The notes under the pieces are model-generated. The model was given only the letters and a program-made list of their open reading frames with translations. It was not told the DNA's origin and made no database searches. 64,000 nucleotides of DNA from Ancylostoma caninum (taxonomy: Eukaryota; Nematoda; Chromadorea; Rhabditida; Ancylostomatidae): positions 372,001 to 436,000 of the forward strand of contig JBAJFG010000582.1 in assembly GCA_037903475.1 (NCBI GenBank), written 5' to 3'. A program made the translations under genes and the position numbers. Every line of letters starts with the position of its first letter. Position 1 is the first letter of the stretch. Below are positions 1 to 11,635 of the stretch, piece by piece.

Positions 1-1120
1 TGGCTCTCCGTTCATATCGCCTCATTTCGTTTCGCAGAGCAGTTATCCTAGGCCTTATTTTGATTGAGAATTTCACAGTGAAAGTCGTGTTCGTCAGTTC
101 TTCTTCTTACATTAGAATTTGAGGTTTCCAAAAAGTTCAAGAAAGCGAGAAAAAGGAATTTTCAGTGATGTCGAACAAAAGGCAACCGTTTTGATGATGG
201 ATGTTTCTGTGACATCCACTATTGACAACTATTCTGGCGTTGAAATAGTAACTGTAACGCTAACAATACTATTTGGATAGAATAAAAAAAGATATTTTGG
301 TAAATGCGACCACTTGCTTTGTTCCTCGCGTTCGAGCAGCAGAAGAAACTACAGCAATGACATCTGGTGAAAAAAGTCAATCATGTGCCTAATCTGTATC
401 AACTCTTCATTTTTCTCAGAAGGTGGTAGTGAAGATATCGGACGAAATCAAAGGAAGCCGAGGGGATTGACGTCTAAGCCTAACAAACTCCCTAGAATTG
501 AGTTTCTGTTCACATAAGCTGCTGTTAGGAAGCACCAGTGGCGGACGCAGGAGGCGGGAGACTCCCCCTCCAACAATGGGTCGCCAAATTTTTGAAGTTA
601 CTTTACAATACAATTAAAAACCTTGTATTAGTTTATTTCCAATCGTTTATTTTTATTGTTGTTTTTGATGTAGTTTTTATTTATTATTTATTATTATGAT
701 TAATATTTTTATTAATTTTGTTTTCCACCTGGGTCCCCAAAGCGGCGGAGACCCCACATTTTCCCACGCCCCTCTCCCTCCCGCCCACTTTCTGCGTCCG
801 CCACTGGGAAGCACCCATAGAGGTTCAACGCATATCGTAATTTCATTTAGATGGCTCAATCCAAAGTTGAGTTATAGCAAAAAATCAACTTGTCGAAATG
901 GCGCTATCTTTTATCATACCTATCATAGTTATATTTTTGGCCACGAGTACTTCCACCGCTCACGAAGGAACTATACTTCATCAGAGGTCTCCCGTTACGT
1001 GGTGGGCATTGATTGATGCAGCTCGATAAGGTGATTTTGAGATTGCTTTGGCCTTATTCCAACCGTACTTCTGTCGGGTGTTGAGACCGCTCCAAAAGCA
1101 CGTTAGGAAGGATTACTGAT
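1..1120. other. Intergenic, no supported gene
   Basis: AT-rich sequence with only short open frames on both strands and no convincing splice-site-bounded exon. A short stretch at about 720-800 is C-rich and adds nothing recognisable. Confidence 0.5.
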
Positions 1121-1226
1121 ACATGTATAGGTCACACTGTCATCCACAAAGAGCGAAATCCCTACTGCTGTTGGCGTGGTAATAGGGATTCAGCTTTCTA
1201 TGGATGACAATGTGGCCTATACATGT
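1121..1226. repeat. Foldback (inverted repeat) of about 106 bp
   Basis: The left arm starts ACATGTATAGGTCACACTGT and reads through AATCCCTA. The right arm is its imperfect reverse complement and ends CCTATACATGT at 1226. Arms are about 44 bp with a short centre, the shape of a small MITE or foldback. No clear target duplication was found. Confidence 0.7.
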
Positions 1227-1899
1227 GAACTTTTTGTTCGATCATCACGCCACCAGCGTGTATACTATTTTTCATTCTTTTTTATCATGTTTTGGCCAAC
1301 CCCGCCCATTTCTGCCAGGAGCCGTATGTCCGCTTGACTAATAATACATCCTCGGCGGCGTCCTAACTTTTCTAGATCCATTGTTGCTAACATTTCTTGC
1401 CGGGCACACCCTAACCTCTCATTGATACGTACCTCGAGAAGTTTTTAATTCAGTCCTATCATCCTGAGAAGTAATAAATGTAACCGGATCTTCTTGTGCT
1501 TTTATGCTCATTCGGTCTATTTTCCATACTATTCGATCTGTGTGTTCACTTCTTTGTGTGCGGTGGGCAGGCGGTCAACCGGAAAAATGCAATACGGCCG
1601 TTACCTTCGCAGCAGCTGTCCGTAGTTCTTGCTACACAACGCGAACACATAAAATGCTCAAATTTATAGCTTCCATGAACATGAACACAAATATTGGGTT
1701 GGTGAAAAGGTTCTGCAACAATTTTTATTTTCTTTTCTCAAACGGAGACAGTTTGACTGGTGGAGTCTTGTGTCAATATGAGGTAGTATGCTCCCAAAGC
1801 TTCCATGTGAAGGGCATATGAGGCAAGCTGTATCAATATTTAAGTAACAGTGTTTTCGTTCAGTCGAATCTCCGTTCGCTTCTTTTTCTTTTATAGTTT

Positions 1900-2665
1900 C
1901 CTGCAAGAGGCCAATATATGTGCTGCGTCTAAAGGGAACGTTAGTCACAGTCCGACGGTCCCTCGATGGTACCAAGTTTTCGACTCTGGACGCTTTAAAG
2001 TCACCCATGCTCAGGACGTGGATCGACTGTTAACAACGATGATTAGGAGGACGCCCTGAAGATGAGGCCGGATGCCGATGCCTGCAAGTTGGCGAAGACG
2101 CTCTAGTGCGACTGTGCGAGCGTCATCAAGTGTCCTTATCATAACATGGTTTTCTGGACACGCGTACCTCACAGGTTGCTCGAATCTGGCAAGCCATGCC
2201 GGACTGGCACCGAGGAGTCGCCGCTTCCTCTTTCAAATGCGAAAGACTTTTTAATGGACATTACAAGTGCGGCTGGAAGATAGGTCCTGTATGCAAACAA
2301 CGCACGGTAGCTCTAATAGATTCCGCATCCGAAATCTCGTCCAAAACAGTCAAAGGCAGACCCGAAGAAACCTCTTAGGGAAAAGAGGTTTCTCTACGCT
2401 GTTGGTGGACACACAAAGAATGCTTTGCCACGAGTTCCTAAATAGTGACAGCATAGTGATGAGCGATATCTGGGCTAGTCAACTCCAGAAGATAACATGC
2501 GCCATCCGAAAAAAAAAAACGCATAAAGCGAGAAAATGTTTACCTTCTACGAGATACGCGCACATTGCAAACGCAAGTCAAGAAGGATCTCGGTTGGGGA
2601 TTTCTGCCACAGCTTCCGTATTCGCCAGACCTGGCCCTGCCGGACTGCCACCTTTTCATGGGTAA
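1900..2665 (+). pseudogene. Decayed mariner-family transposase
   Basis: Several frames carry mariner-like blocks in the correct order. Near 1935-2010 there is a helix-turn-helix-like block (TVPRWYQVFDSGRF), the counterpart of the TVQRWF..F.SG motif of mariner transposases. Near 2420-2600 there are degraded blocks including HEFLNSD and AHIANASQ, the latter like the ARPHTA region. At about 2616-2660 there is PYSPDLALPDCHLF, close to the mariner PYSPDLAPSDYHLF block that carries the last acidic catalytic region. The blocks lie in different frames and are separated by stops, so this is a pseudogene. Clean terminal inverted repeats were not located. Family assignment is from motif recognition only. 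Confidence 0.6.
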
Positions 2666-2689
2666 GAACAACCGTTCTCGCAAAATGAA

Positions 2690-2795
2690 GCTTAGCAATC
2701 AACTTTTAAAACCCGTAAAACGTAAAACGGAAGGCCAAAAATGGGCGGAATACGGAAAGCGTGACACGGAAAACGGAAAATTTTGCCCAAGCATA
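2690..2795. repeat. AAAACGGAAA-rich repeat tail (isolated copy)
   Basis: Runs of AAAACGTAAAACGGAAGG and related words match the terminal 100 bp of the two longer repeats at 3022-3717 and 5257-6043. This copy follows directly on the mariner remnant and lacks the upstream part of the repeat. Confidence 0.6.
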
Positions 2796-3021
2796 AATTT
2801 GTGACCAAATGTTCTCCTCAGCATTGGATTTCCTAAGTATCTTCTTGATGATCATAAGTGGTGACTTTTTCAAATAATTAGGCAACTTCAAGTCTACTGA
2901 TGGTACCTACTTCAACCGCCTAGAATATAGGGAGATCAAGGAGTATCTATCTTTCACCTAGTTACGAGAGATTATCAGAATTATTATAGATGATCAATGA
3001 GCATATTCCTCACTGAACCTA

Positions 3022-3717
3022 CTAGGACGAGAAACTGTAAAGTGTGAAAAATGCGACTTCTTCGATTTACTTTAGAGCAGACCTATTCTGCAAAAATTCA
3101 GACGAAGAGGTAACTATGGTAGTTAATACATTTGCAATCTGGAGAGGATCACGTTATTCACAGAGTATCCCGTTGCAGCGAGTTAGCGAGGAAGGGGAGG
3201 AGGAGAAGAACAGTGCGTGGCGAATGTAACCCAAGCAGCCTAAATATCACACGAACCATCAGGCGCCAACGGCGCCAGTGTGGAGCTGGGGATCACCGTC
3301 TGACTAAAACAGTGACAATTGTGATGCAACCTTATACTTTTGTCAACTTGAAAGAAAGCCTACATCATGCGCTGCATCGCAGGAATGCTTGATGCTCTTA
3401 CCATGGCACATCACGGTTTCACGAAAATTTTTATGTAAGTTCACCCCGCATTTCTGTGGAACCTTGTTTGAGGATCAGAGAAATTGCGACGTTAAATGGA
3501 CGTCAATTCTGGCACCATCGTTGTGAACTCATATACACTGCGCATCGAAACACGCGAACCCTCATCAGGTTAGAGAAATACCCCGGAAACAAATACCTCG
3601 TCTCCCCCCATGATTTCACGTTTTCCGGGCTAAAAACCCGTAAAACGTAGAACGGAAGGCCAAAAATGAGCGGAAAACGGAAAGCGTAAAACGGAAAACG
3701 GAAAATTCCGCACACCC
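3022..3717 (+). repeat. Dispersed ~0.7-kb repeat, copy 1
   Basis: This begins at AGGACGAGAAACTG and continues through CAGACCTATTCTGCAAAAAT, GCGCCAACGGCGCCAGTGTG and a tail of GTAAAACGGAAA words ending CCGCACACCC. The same order of blocks recurs in direct orientation at 5257-6043. Open frames here are short and not conserved between copies, so it is treated as non-coding. The class of element is unknown. Confidence 0.75.
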
Positions 3718-3719
3718 CT

Positions 3720-4870
3720 GTTTCCGACTCAGGTATACGCAGCTGGAGCATTCGGATATGGTCGTTCCGTTGAGCGAAAATGGCGCATCCGGGACCTATC
3801 CGTTTTTCATGAACATCGTCTTCGTCAGATTCAGTTGGAGACCAATCTCTCCACACGCGTCTTCAAAGTCGGCCAGCACCTGTTCCACTTCGCTGATGGT
3901 TGGTGTTATAAGGACACGTCATCAGCGAAGCAAAGATTGTTAAAGACAGCACTCACGATTAAAAAAAAACGTCGTCGATTTCTCCATGAAATTCTACTCT
4001 GAAGGCTACTCCAGTGCCCATAGTAGAGGAAAGACCATCAAAAAAGGCAACGTTTGTGAGAAATACTATGCTGTGTTCTGCCAATACATGTCCATTTGTA
4101 CGAGATCTATTGCCTGAGATTGGTGCGGCCGCCGAGATGCGGATAGGATCATCGCTATCCGAAAATACTGATCGATCCTGCATCAACTGGGAAATGCAGC
4201 CGCACACGATCAGAGAGAGGGGCGGGATCGAGCATGGTGCGCGCATTTGTACATGCATACGAGTGTTATTACGTGAGTAATTGCAGGATTTGCAGTGATT
4301 CCTTTTGCAGTTACACTCCAATTGATGGCATCTTTGAAATGAGCACAAATGCAAGAAAACTTTTTTCAGCGTTAGTGCTGCCTTTAAGCCGGAGGCCATC
4401 AACATGCACTCTCATGTTATACCATTCCAGTTTCCACACGACGTCTTCGAGAGTGGCGCTGAATAGTTTTGGCAAAATCGCCTTCCCGAACCCCTCTCTT
4501 GACGTCTTGAAGCCTGCTGGTCTTCCATTGGTTAGGTACCTGCATTCCGACAGGTACTGCGTGCAACGCCTATCCAAGGTGATTATAAGCACTGGCGGTA
4601 GGTTCTTCAGGTGTTCCGGTCGAATCCTGTCGGGGCCTAGGGCTGTGCGATTCTTCAGCGACTTGATGGCTTGTCGGATTTCGGAAGGGAGAACCGATGG
4701 GACAACATAATTGAAACTGTTGCAGCGGAATACCGAGAGGAAGTTTTGTGCGCAGTAGGAAGATGACCGTTAGTGTCCCTCGTTCCACTTCTGGTAGAGA
4801 CTTAATTCTTCGAAAATGGAGGCGCGTAACCCTGCGTAACCCTCGAAGGAGAAAGGGAAATAAGAGGCCT
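3720..4870 (-). pseudogene. RTE-type retrotransposon fragment, split by a MITE
   Basis: On the minus strand, 4870-4388 encodes a reverse-transcriptase segment with GPDRIRPEHLKNLPPVLI, then LSECRYLTNGRPA, then an abrupt jump to a later segment (TSREGFGK..ILPKLFSATLED), showing an internal deletion of the central RT. The reading resumes at 3939-3720 with the region downstream of the FADD motif (WSPTESDEDDVH in one frame). The nucleotide sequence closely parallels the longer RTE copy at 11.6-15.2 kb. A 440-bp TTAA-flanked element separates the two halves. Non-functional. Confidence 0.8.
3944..4383. mobile_element. TTAA-flanked MITE (piggyBac-like), copy A
   Basis: The element lies between TTAA (3940-3943) and TTAA (4384-4387). 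Its ends are AGACAGCACTCACG and, on the other strand, AGGCAGCACTAACG, an imperfect terminal inverted repeat of about 14 bp. It interrupts an RTE fragment whose two halves can be matched to the intact order at about 12.5 kb. A second copy with the same ends lies at 63004-63426. No transposase frame is present. TTAA duplication and short TIRs are typical of piggyBac-like elements; that label is inferred. Confidence 0.75.
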
Positions 4871-5256
4871 CCGTTGAGCACGAAACGACCTACATGACTT
4901 CGAGAGAGCCAGTGAGAAGGTGTTTGATCTCTGCTATCTCTGCATTATTTAAAAGTTGATCCACCTGTTCGTAGACTGGCTCAATATGGAGCAGTTTTGG
5001 GGATGCGGTCCAGATGTCACAGAATCAGAAAAGGTCGTAAAGTACCGATGTTGGTGAACACCACTTGGCTCTTGAATTTGAAGTCTGTAGTTTCTCTTAT
5101 GGTGTAGTGAATGCTTTGGGGAGGGCGTTTCTTTCTTGTACGAGGAGTACAAGAACCACTAAATAAGGTGCAAATCATGACACGGATTAAATGCTTGAAA
5201 TGCTGTTTTGGAAATGAATTCTGTTTTCTGCTCAAACTAACATTTGTTTTTCGCTT
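4871..5256. other. Spacer without supported features
   Basis: Sequence between the RTE fragment and the second copy of the 0.7-kb repeat. Only short frames are present and no coding signature is seen. Confidence 0.4.
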
Positions 5257-6043
5257 ACCAGGACGAGAAATGCAAAGTGTGAAAAGTGCGACTTCTTTGC
5301 TTTACTTCAGGGCAGACCTATTCTGCAAAAATTCAGACGAAAAGTTAACTACGGTAGTTAATAGATTTGCAATCTGGGGAGGACCACGTTATTCACAGAG
5401 GGTCTCGTTGGAGCGAGTTAGCAAGGAAGGAAGGAGGAGAAGAACAGCGTGTGGGGAACGCCAAGCACAAGTAGCCCAAATATTGCGCAAAATGTCAAGC
5501 GCCAACGGCGCCAGTGTGGAACTGGGGATCATCGTCTGACTAAAACAGTGACAATTGTGATGCAGCCTTGTGCTTTTGTCAACTTGGAAGAAATCTTACA
5601 TCATGCGTTGCTTCGCAGGAATGCTTGATGATCCTACCATGGCACATCACAGTTTCATGGAAATTTTATGTAATTTAACCCCATATTTCTGTGGAACCTT
5701 GTTTTTTTTTTTGAGAACTTCGAGGAGAGCAGGGCACTTGTGTGGCAAAACTGGAACAATGATGAGGATCAGCGAAATTGCGACGGTAAATTGCGGTTGG
5801 ATGTCAACTTTGGCGCCATTGTTGTGAACTCATATACAATGCGCATCGAAACACGTGAACCTTCTTCAGGATAAGGAAATACCCCACAAACCAACACCTC
5901 GTCTGCCTCCATAATTTTCCGGGATTTTTCGTTTTCCGGGCTAAAAACCCGTAAAACGTAAAACGTAAAACGGAAGGCCAAAAATGGCTGGAAAACGGAA
6001 AGCGTAAAATGGAAAACGGAAAATTCCGCACACCCTTGGTTGG
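5257..6043 (+). repeat. Dispersed ~0.7-kb repeat, copy 2
   Basis: Direct-orientation relative of 3022-3717, beginning AGGACGAGAAATGC and ending in the same AAAACGGAAA-rich tail and CCGCACACCC. It is slightly longer because of a T-run near 5702 and extra sequence before the tail. Identity is high through the GCGCCAACGGCGCCAGTGTG block. Confidence 0.75.
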
Positions 6044-7386
6044 AATGTATCAAAATCATTGGCTTGAAACATATTTCCGTGTTCCAAACTGCATAAAATA
6101 GCTTTTTTGTTAGAATTCAATGGCCTAGCTCTTTCTATTTAGCCTACAACTTGCGTCATCAGATTCGAACAGCTGAATTCATCCTCAAAATGTGTAGATC
6201 ACGTCCGCTGGTCGTCCACCGCACCACATTTGGCCGAATCGTTACGCACAGAACTGTTGTGGTACATGTCTTGCTGGTAGGATTGAGACTACAATACAAT
6301 ATGCAATATGAAAAACATGCAGACGATGCCTTTGCTAGTTTAGATCACAAATCGAATGACTTCACTTTTAGCCCTTTGAGCAGCGACGTTGAGTTGGAAC
6401 ACAACGCCGTTTGACACAACACGGTGTCTCTATCATTCCATCAGGGAGAAACATTTCAGAAACACTGCGTTATCAAAGTTTTGAAAGGCTAATTAATTAA
6501 ATTAAATGCACGAGTTCTTGGTGCTCTTCGATCATTTGCAACAACAATGTGCTGTCAGATCCCAAGACCGGTCATCTTCAAATTTCGGCATAATATCCTA
6601 ATATTTGTTCGCTTCTGTTAACGACGCACGAGATTGTTAAACTCCTTCAACACATTCACGACCTTACGCTTTTGGCATGGTGTGTCACATGGGACACCCG
6701 CACTTTTGCACAAGTGGGACCAGTGCACAACCGCTTGAGCACGTGGTCCCACGTGGTAGGATATTTTCACCGCCGCATAATGCCCAGAGTTTGCGCAAAT
6801 TTGAGCCCGTCGTTTTCTCTTTTGTGATCGTAAAGAGTGTTTTCAAATGTTTGTCGTCCGTTTACTTGATACTGATTGTGTTTTTTTTTTCATATCGTTC
6901 TCTCTGGTGTATGTTCCAACCACATATTAAAAAAAGTTTTAGTAAAGATCTGTTCCGCTCAGTGCATGTATAAAAAGTTTGAATATTTTTGAGTATAACA
7001 CTACATAGAAGTTTGCTAATTATGACCGCTTCACAGAAATATAACTCTGAAAAGAGGGTGCTCACCCGGTTGAGCACCCCGTCCTACGTGTCGCGCCATG
7101 CATGTCAACCGGTTGAGCACAATGTCGCGAAGGTATTAATGGCCGACGTTTCGGCGACTTCGCCTCCGTCAGAGCCTGAGAAAGTCGAATCGTTCCGTTA
7201 AAGTACTCGGACAAACACCTCAATCCAACTTCGATAAGTACATATTATACCCGAAAATTACGAGTACTCCTTTCGGCAACTCACTGTGTTGTCAACTACT
7301 CATTGAATGTGCTGTCAACTGCGCCTACGACCCATCACTGTATAGTGGCGCTATTCTCCACGTGGAGTGCAACTGCACGCTCACAT
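6044..7386. other. Intergenic, GGTTGAGCAC-type short repeats only
   Basis: No supported exon. Short related words (CCGCTTGAGCACGTGG near 6730, ACCCGGTTGAGCACC near 7060, AACCGGTTGAGCAC near 7109) recur and may be decayed repeat pieces. Confidence 0.4.
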
Positions 7387-7666
7387 GACGTCAATTACGA
7401 TCAGTATTCCAGCGGAATGGTGCGCCGCACCACCCACGCGGCGCGGCGGGCTGGCTGAGTGCTGCGGCTGGTGGATATCGGGAGGATTTTCAGTTTTTCT
7501 ACACTTTCTGCGATAATTTCACTCATTTGTGGGCCTTCTTGGTAAGTATTTGAGATCAGCTGAAAATCCTCCCAACGTCCACCAGCCGCAGCACCCAGCC
7601 AGCCTGCCGCGCCGCGTGGGCGGTGCGACGCGTTATTCCGGGGGAATACTGATCGTGATTGACGTC
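7387..7666. repeat. 280-bp foldback MITE with ~107-bp arms
   Basis: The left arm, 7387-7493, starts GACGTCAATTACGATCAGTA and ends GGAGGATTTTCAG. The right arm, 7560-7666, is its near reverse complement (CTGAAAATCCTCCC to GATCGTGATTGACGTC). The spacer is 66 bp. The arms are GC-rich (CGCGGCGCGG core) compared with the surroundings, consistent with an inserted foldback element. No clear target duplication is seen outside GACGTC. Confidence 0.85.
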
Positions 7667-8512
7667 CCCTGTAGCAAACCTCACCTCAGGGGCAAGATTC
7701 TCCATGTGCGCTTGTATCGAAAACTCAAAAAAAGAACAAATACATTTCATGAAGTTTAACGTACTTTATTAGGACCACATTGCTCTAAGGTTGGTGAAAT
7801 AAGTGGATGTCGCATTTCCCTGACTAGGGATTGCCGTGGTTATCGACTTCTTCCGCTTCATAAAGTGGACAAATTTCTGGCTACGAATAATCAACGCTAA
7901 CACGAAGAATATTCTTTCGTATGCGGAAAGCTGAAAATCCCAAGTTCAGCATCTTCCTAAAATGTAGCCTTCACTTGGAAAAATCATAAGTCGTACTAGA
8001 TCATATGCGTGGCTTAAATAGGTTGTGTCGTGACCAAGAGGAATATCGGTAAAATATATTGAGTATGCCATCAGCAGTATGAATATTACCTGCAATGAAA
8101 ATGACGCAATAGAAAGAAATCATTATAACGTGAAATATTCCAAATGGCTCTTTCGTTCGCGACAAGACGTAAACTGCATTATCAGTGACGATGCGTCCTT
8201 CTATCTGCGTCGCATTTAAAACTCAACTTTGTCTAATCATTTTGAATCTGATGGATCGAACAATGTGTAGATAAACAATTCAATGAGATTAATCTTTACA
8301 ATAACTACCAAACGTTCACTTTGACTAGCGCCCCTTCGGGACGCTAGAAAGTGGGGTGGGGCAGCCACTTGAGGCATGTGCAAAAGCTCCACACGTGCAA
8401 AATGCTTAGAAAATTAGCGAATAAGCAAAATTAATCATTAACTGAGCTCAGATTCAAAAACCTTCTTATAAGTTACGTATAAGAGAAGCAGAACAAATCT
8501 TCCAATGGGCCC
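7667..8512. other. Intergenic, nothing recognised
   Basis: AT-rich sequence with no long or splice-bounded open frame on either strand. Confidence 0.4.
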
Positions 8513-9798
8513 AACATGAAGTCCTTCTTATGAGTTGAGTATGCGAATGAGAAGTTCGTTCCCCATCGTATGGCGTATTTGTGCGTATTCCTCACTATCG
8601 GGCCAACGCGGACGCGTTCTCCATCGGCGGAACTGTATCCTGCCGTACCCCACATTATTGGACAAAGCGAAATCGTATCCGAGTGTTTTTCACACTACTG
8701 GGCCGCAGCTTTCCTCCATCGGTGGACCCATATTCTGGCGCCATCTTCACTATTAGGCCTGAACCGTATCCTGGTATTCTCCACTTTACTGAGTCACAGC
8801 GGACCAATCCTATATTGGCGGACCCGTATCCTGGTGTTATCCATAGTACTGGGCCACGGCGGGCCCTTCCTCCATCAGAGCGCCCGCATTCTGGCGCCTT
8901 CCTCACAGTTAGGCAAGCCGGATCCGTTCTCCAGGGGCGGGTTCGCATCCTCTCATTCTCAACACTAAAGTGAACCCGTATCCTGGCGTCCCCCACACCA
9001 CTGGGCCACGGTCGGCTTTTCCTCCATCGGTGGACCCGTATCCTGGTGTCCCCCGCACCATTGGGCCCTCGCGGGCCTTTCTCCATCGGTGGACCCGTGT
9101 CTCGGCGTTCACAGCACTTGGGTCACGGCGAGCCCTTTCTCCATCGGTGGACCCGTTTCTTGGCGTTCCTCACAGCGCTGGGCCAGGCGGGCCTTTTCTC
9201 CATCGGTGGACCCGTATCTTGGCGTCCCCCGCTCCATTGGGCCCTAGCGGGCCTTTTCTCCATAGCTGGAACCACCTCATGGCGTTCCCCACAGCACTGG
9301 ATCACGGCGGGCCCTTTCTCCATCGGTGGACCCGTATCCGTATTTAGTTGATTGGATATACAATGTCATGCCTTCCTATTTAGAGGCGATGCGGCAATAG
9401 CACCCACCAGATGAGGCGACCGCGTAGGTCCACACTCCCGAGCTTCCGAGACGCGGCAGCCCTCATAGCACCCGTCCATCTCTTCCTGCAAGTGCACTCA
9501 GCGTCGCATCAGTGGAAGGCTGGTTTTCCTGCTGCGTATATTGTGCAGCCTGAAAGCTCGTAAACACTCCCTCACTCCTATGCGGCGAGACCGCCAGCGA
9601 AGGTGATGAAATCACCATCCCGTGCATGCGGGAGAGCCAGCAGTGACGTAATTTCGGGTCCCGAAGCGAACGTGTCTGCGTCCATGGAAATCGGCCATTT
9701 CGCCACACAGTCTGCGCCTCAAGATTGCGGTGTCTATGAGTGCCGCCCCGTATCTCTAACCGCTCTAGCCCCCTTACGGCGCTTTGTTTAATAGATCA
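8513..9798 (+). mobile_element. Dispersed element carrying a 60-bp minisatellite, copy 1
   Basis: The ends are defined by comparison with an inverted copy at 57122-58724: the shared sequence runs from CATGAAGTCCTTC to GCTTTGTTTAATAGAT, and both flanks diverge outside. The first two thirds (about 8570-9345) are a tandem array of units of about 60 bp whose core is CTCCATCGGTGGACCCGTAT; the last third is single-copy sequence shared by both copies. Because 60 is divisible by three, several frames stay open across the array, giving ORFs of 100-140 codons that are probably not genes. Clear terminal inverted repeats were not found, so the class is unknown. Confidence 0.75.
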
Positions 9799-10546
9799 TT
9801 GATAAAGTGCAGTAGCACTTCAGCATCTCAGAATGGTTGTGGTAGAGTATGCTTGCCTAGTCTTCTTTAACAGACTTTATGATAAAAAAAGGTGCCTTCG
9901 CAATTCTATCATCTCCTAATTTCACGCAGGGGAAGACAACCAAAGAGTGATTTACAGTATTATTCGCTGCGAAAAGCACAATACCACGACCCAGAGGGTT
10001 CCCCAGAGGAGTTCTCTTACAAGTGTTGGCACGGATGCAGGAGAATAATAACAGAAACAGCAACTTCAAATGTCAGGATACTAGTGAGAAGAGTTTTTGG
10101 GTTTCATGTTGTGAGATTGAAATCCTATTTTATTTTCTTGCAGAAAGAAACCTCTAATAAATGCAGAAACATCAGGACGTTTAGCAGAGAAGGAGAAAGA
10201 GTCTCTGAAATCTAGGCAAGAATCCAGAAAGGTCTCAGATAAGGAGCTCCTCCTGAATTCAACCATTTGTTCTTTGAATGTAACAGAGGAAACATGAATA
10301 TGAGCCGTTGATCAGCACTTTCCAGGTTCGTTGGTACCACCTCACTGAACTTGCAAGCAGTTAGTGATAAATTGATATGATGGTCTTTATGAGAAGTTTT
10401 GATAAAACTCTGCCAGGGAACACTTCAGTAATAATCCATCAGTGGAAAACCTATTGTTAAGCTTGTTGTATGCTTGTTAGGAAACAAAAACAAATAAAAA
10501 CTGTGGATTCCCCATAATTGCGGATATTTCCAGCGAAATACAGAAC
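9799..10546. other. Intergenic, or intron and 3' part of a receptor gene
   Basis: The minus strand immediately downstream of the receptor exon at 10547-10696 starts with an intron-like GTTCTG. The remaining receptor exons could not be placed here with confidence. Confidence 0.3.
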
Positions 10547-10696
10547 CTTTGACAGGACGTTATTTGCTGCCACTGGAATGAGGTACTTGCTTCCACGAAT
10601 GTTTTCGTCCAACTGATATCGATTACTTAACTGCATCGTAGAGTCATGGCGAGCTTGATAAACAGCTTTGTTGTAGAAAACTATTGCAATCAACGC
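10547..10696 (-). CDS. sre-like chemoreceptor exon (region before TM6)
   Basis: On the minus strand a 150-nt exon lies between acceptor TTAATTTCAG and donor AAAG|GTTCTG, phase 0 at both ends. It encodes a hydrophobic start (ALIAIVFYNKAVY) and then LSNRYQLDENIRGSKYLIPV. The L-S-x-R-Y-Q-L-x-E-N-I-R pattern is characteristic of nematode serpentine receptors of the sre family, where it precedes the sixth membrane segment. Such receptors are membrane proteins thought to act in chemosensory neurons. Other likely exons of the same gene lie upstream on this strand at 15961-16733 and 18684-18847, separated by the 11.2-15.6 kb insertion. Whether all belong to one gene is inference. Confidence 0.55.
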
Positions 10697-11635
10697 CTGA
10701 AATTAAGAAAAAATAGAGAAATTGTAAGCCGCAATTCACCTTTCATTTTTATTAAGGGCGATCTAAGCCATCATTTCCAGACAGAAAGAGCACTCCAAGA
10801 AGTCTGGGTGGCTAACGCAGACATTCATAATGACTGTCAATATAATTGTTTTGGCCACCGAAGGCAGCAAGATGGTTACATCATAGAGGGGGGTCTGACT
10901 TTGCGATGCAATACGTGACTCACCTTTGAGAATTAGGAAACTCGTCGTTCTGCCTAAATATGTCAAAACCGGGTCTGGCATAGGATCTTTTTTCGAACTA
11001 CATAAAGATGAGAAACGAAGTTTCATGATGTGTTTCCTCGCCTGATATATAAGAGGTTTCATGATACAGATCCTGCTGAATCATCTGAATTTGAGCTACT
11101 CTGCTCTATTTAACCGTGCTCAAAGGTGGGCCTCAAAGCTTCAATTTACATCGGGAAGTGCGATATTTCAGGCCCTGTCCAAAATACCTAGCCAGAAAAT
11201 CGAACAAGTACTTTATATATAAGGTTGCCAGGAAATGATTGAGACACTCCAGATTTTATCACTTTTTAAAGATTTTCTCTTCCATTAGGAAACTTTGGGA
11301 CTCGCTGTTATCGGAGTGTGCACCCATCACCTGGAGCTACCTATGAGGCGCAGACCTACACCACATGTTCAGAAATCACGTTACCACAGGTCGAAGAAGT
11401 CATCAGTCAATGATAGAAAGTTTTCAGAGTTGGCGGAGTGCTGCTCAGCCAAAGAGCGCTCAAGCAATCTGACAAGGTGTTAATTGGAGAGCGCGGGATT
11501 GGACAAAGGTGCAGAGTGTGGGACCATGGTCTATGTCTGCTCCTATTATTATTCTACGAGTCGACTAAACTTTATGAGGATTCTTGTTGACGAAGACGTG
11601 CCCTTCGACACGTTGATCTCTCCTTTGATTGATTG

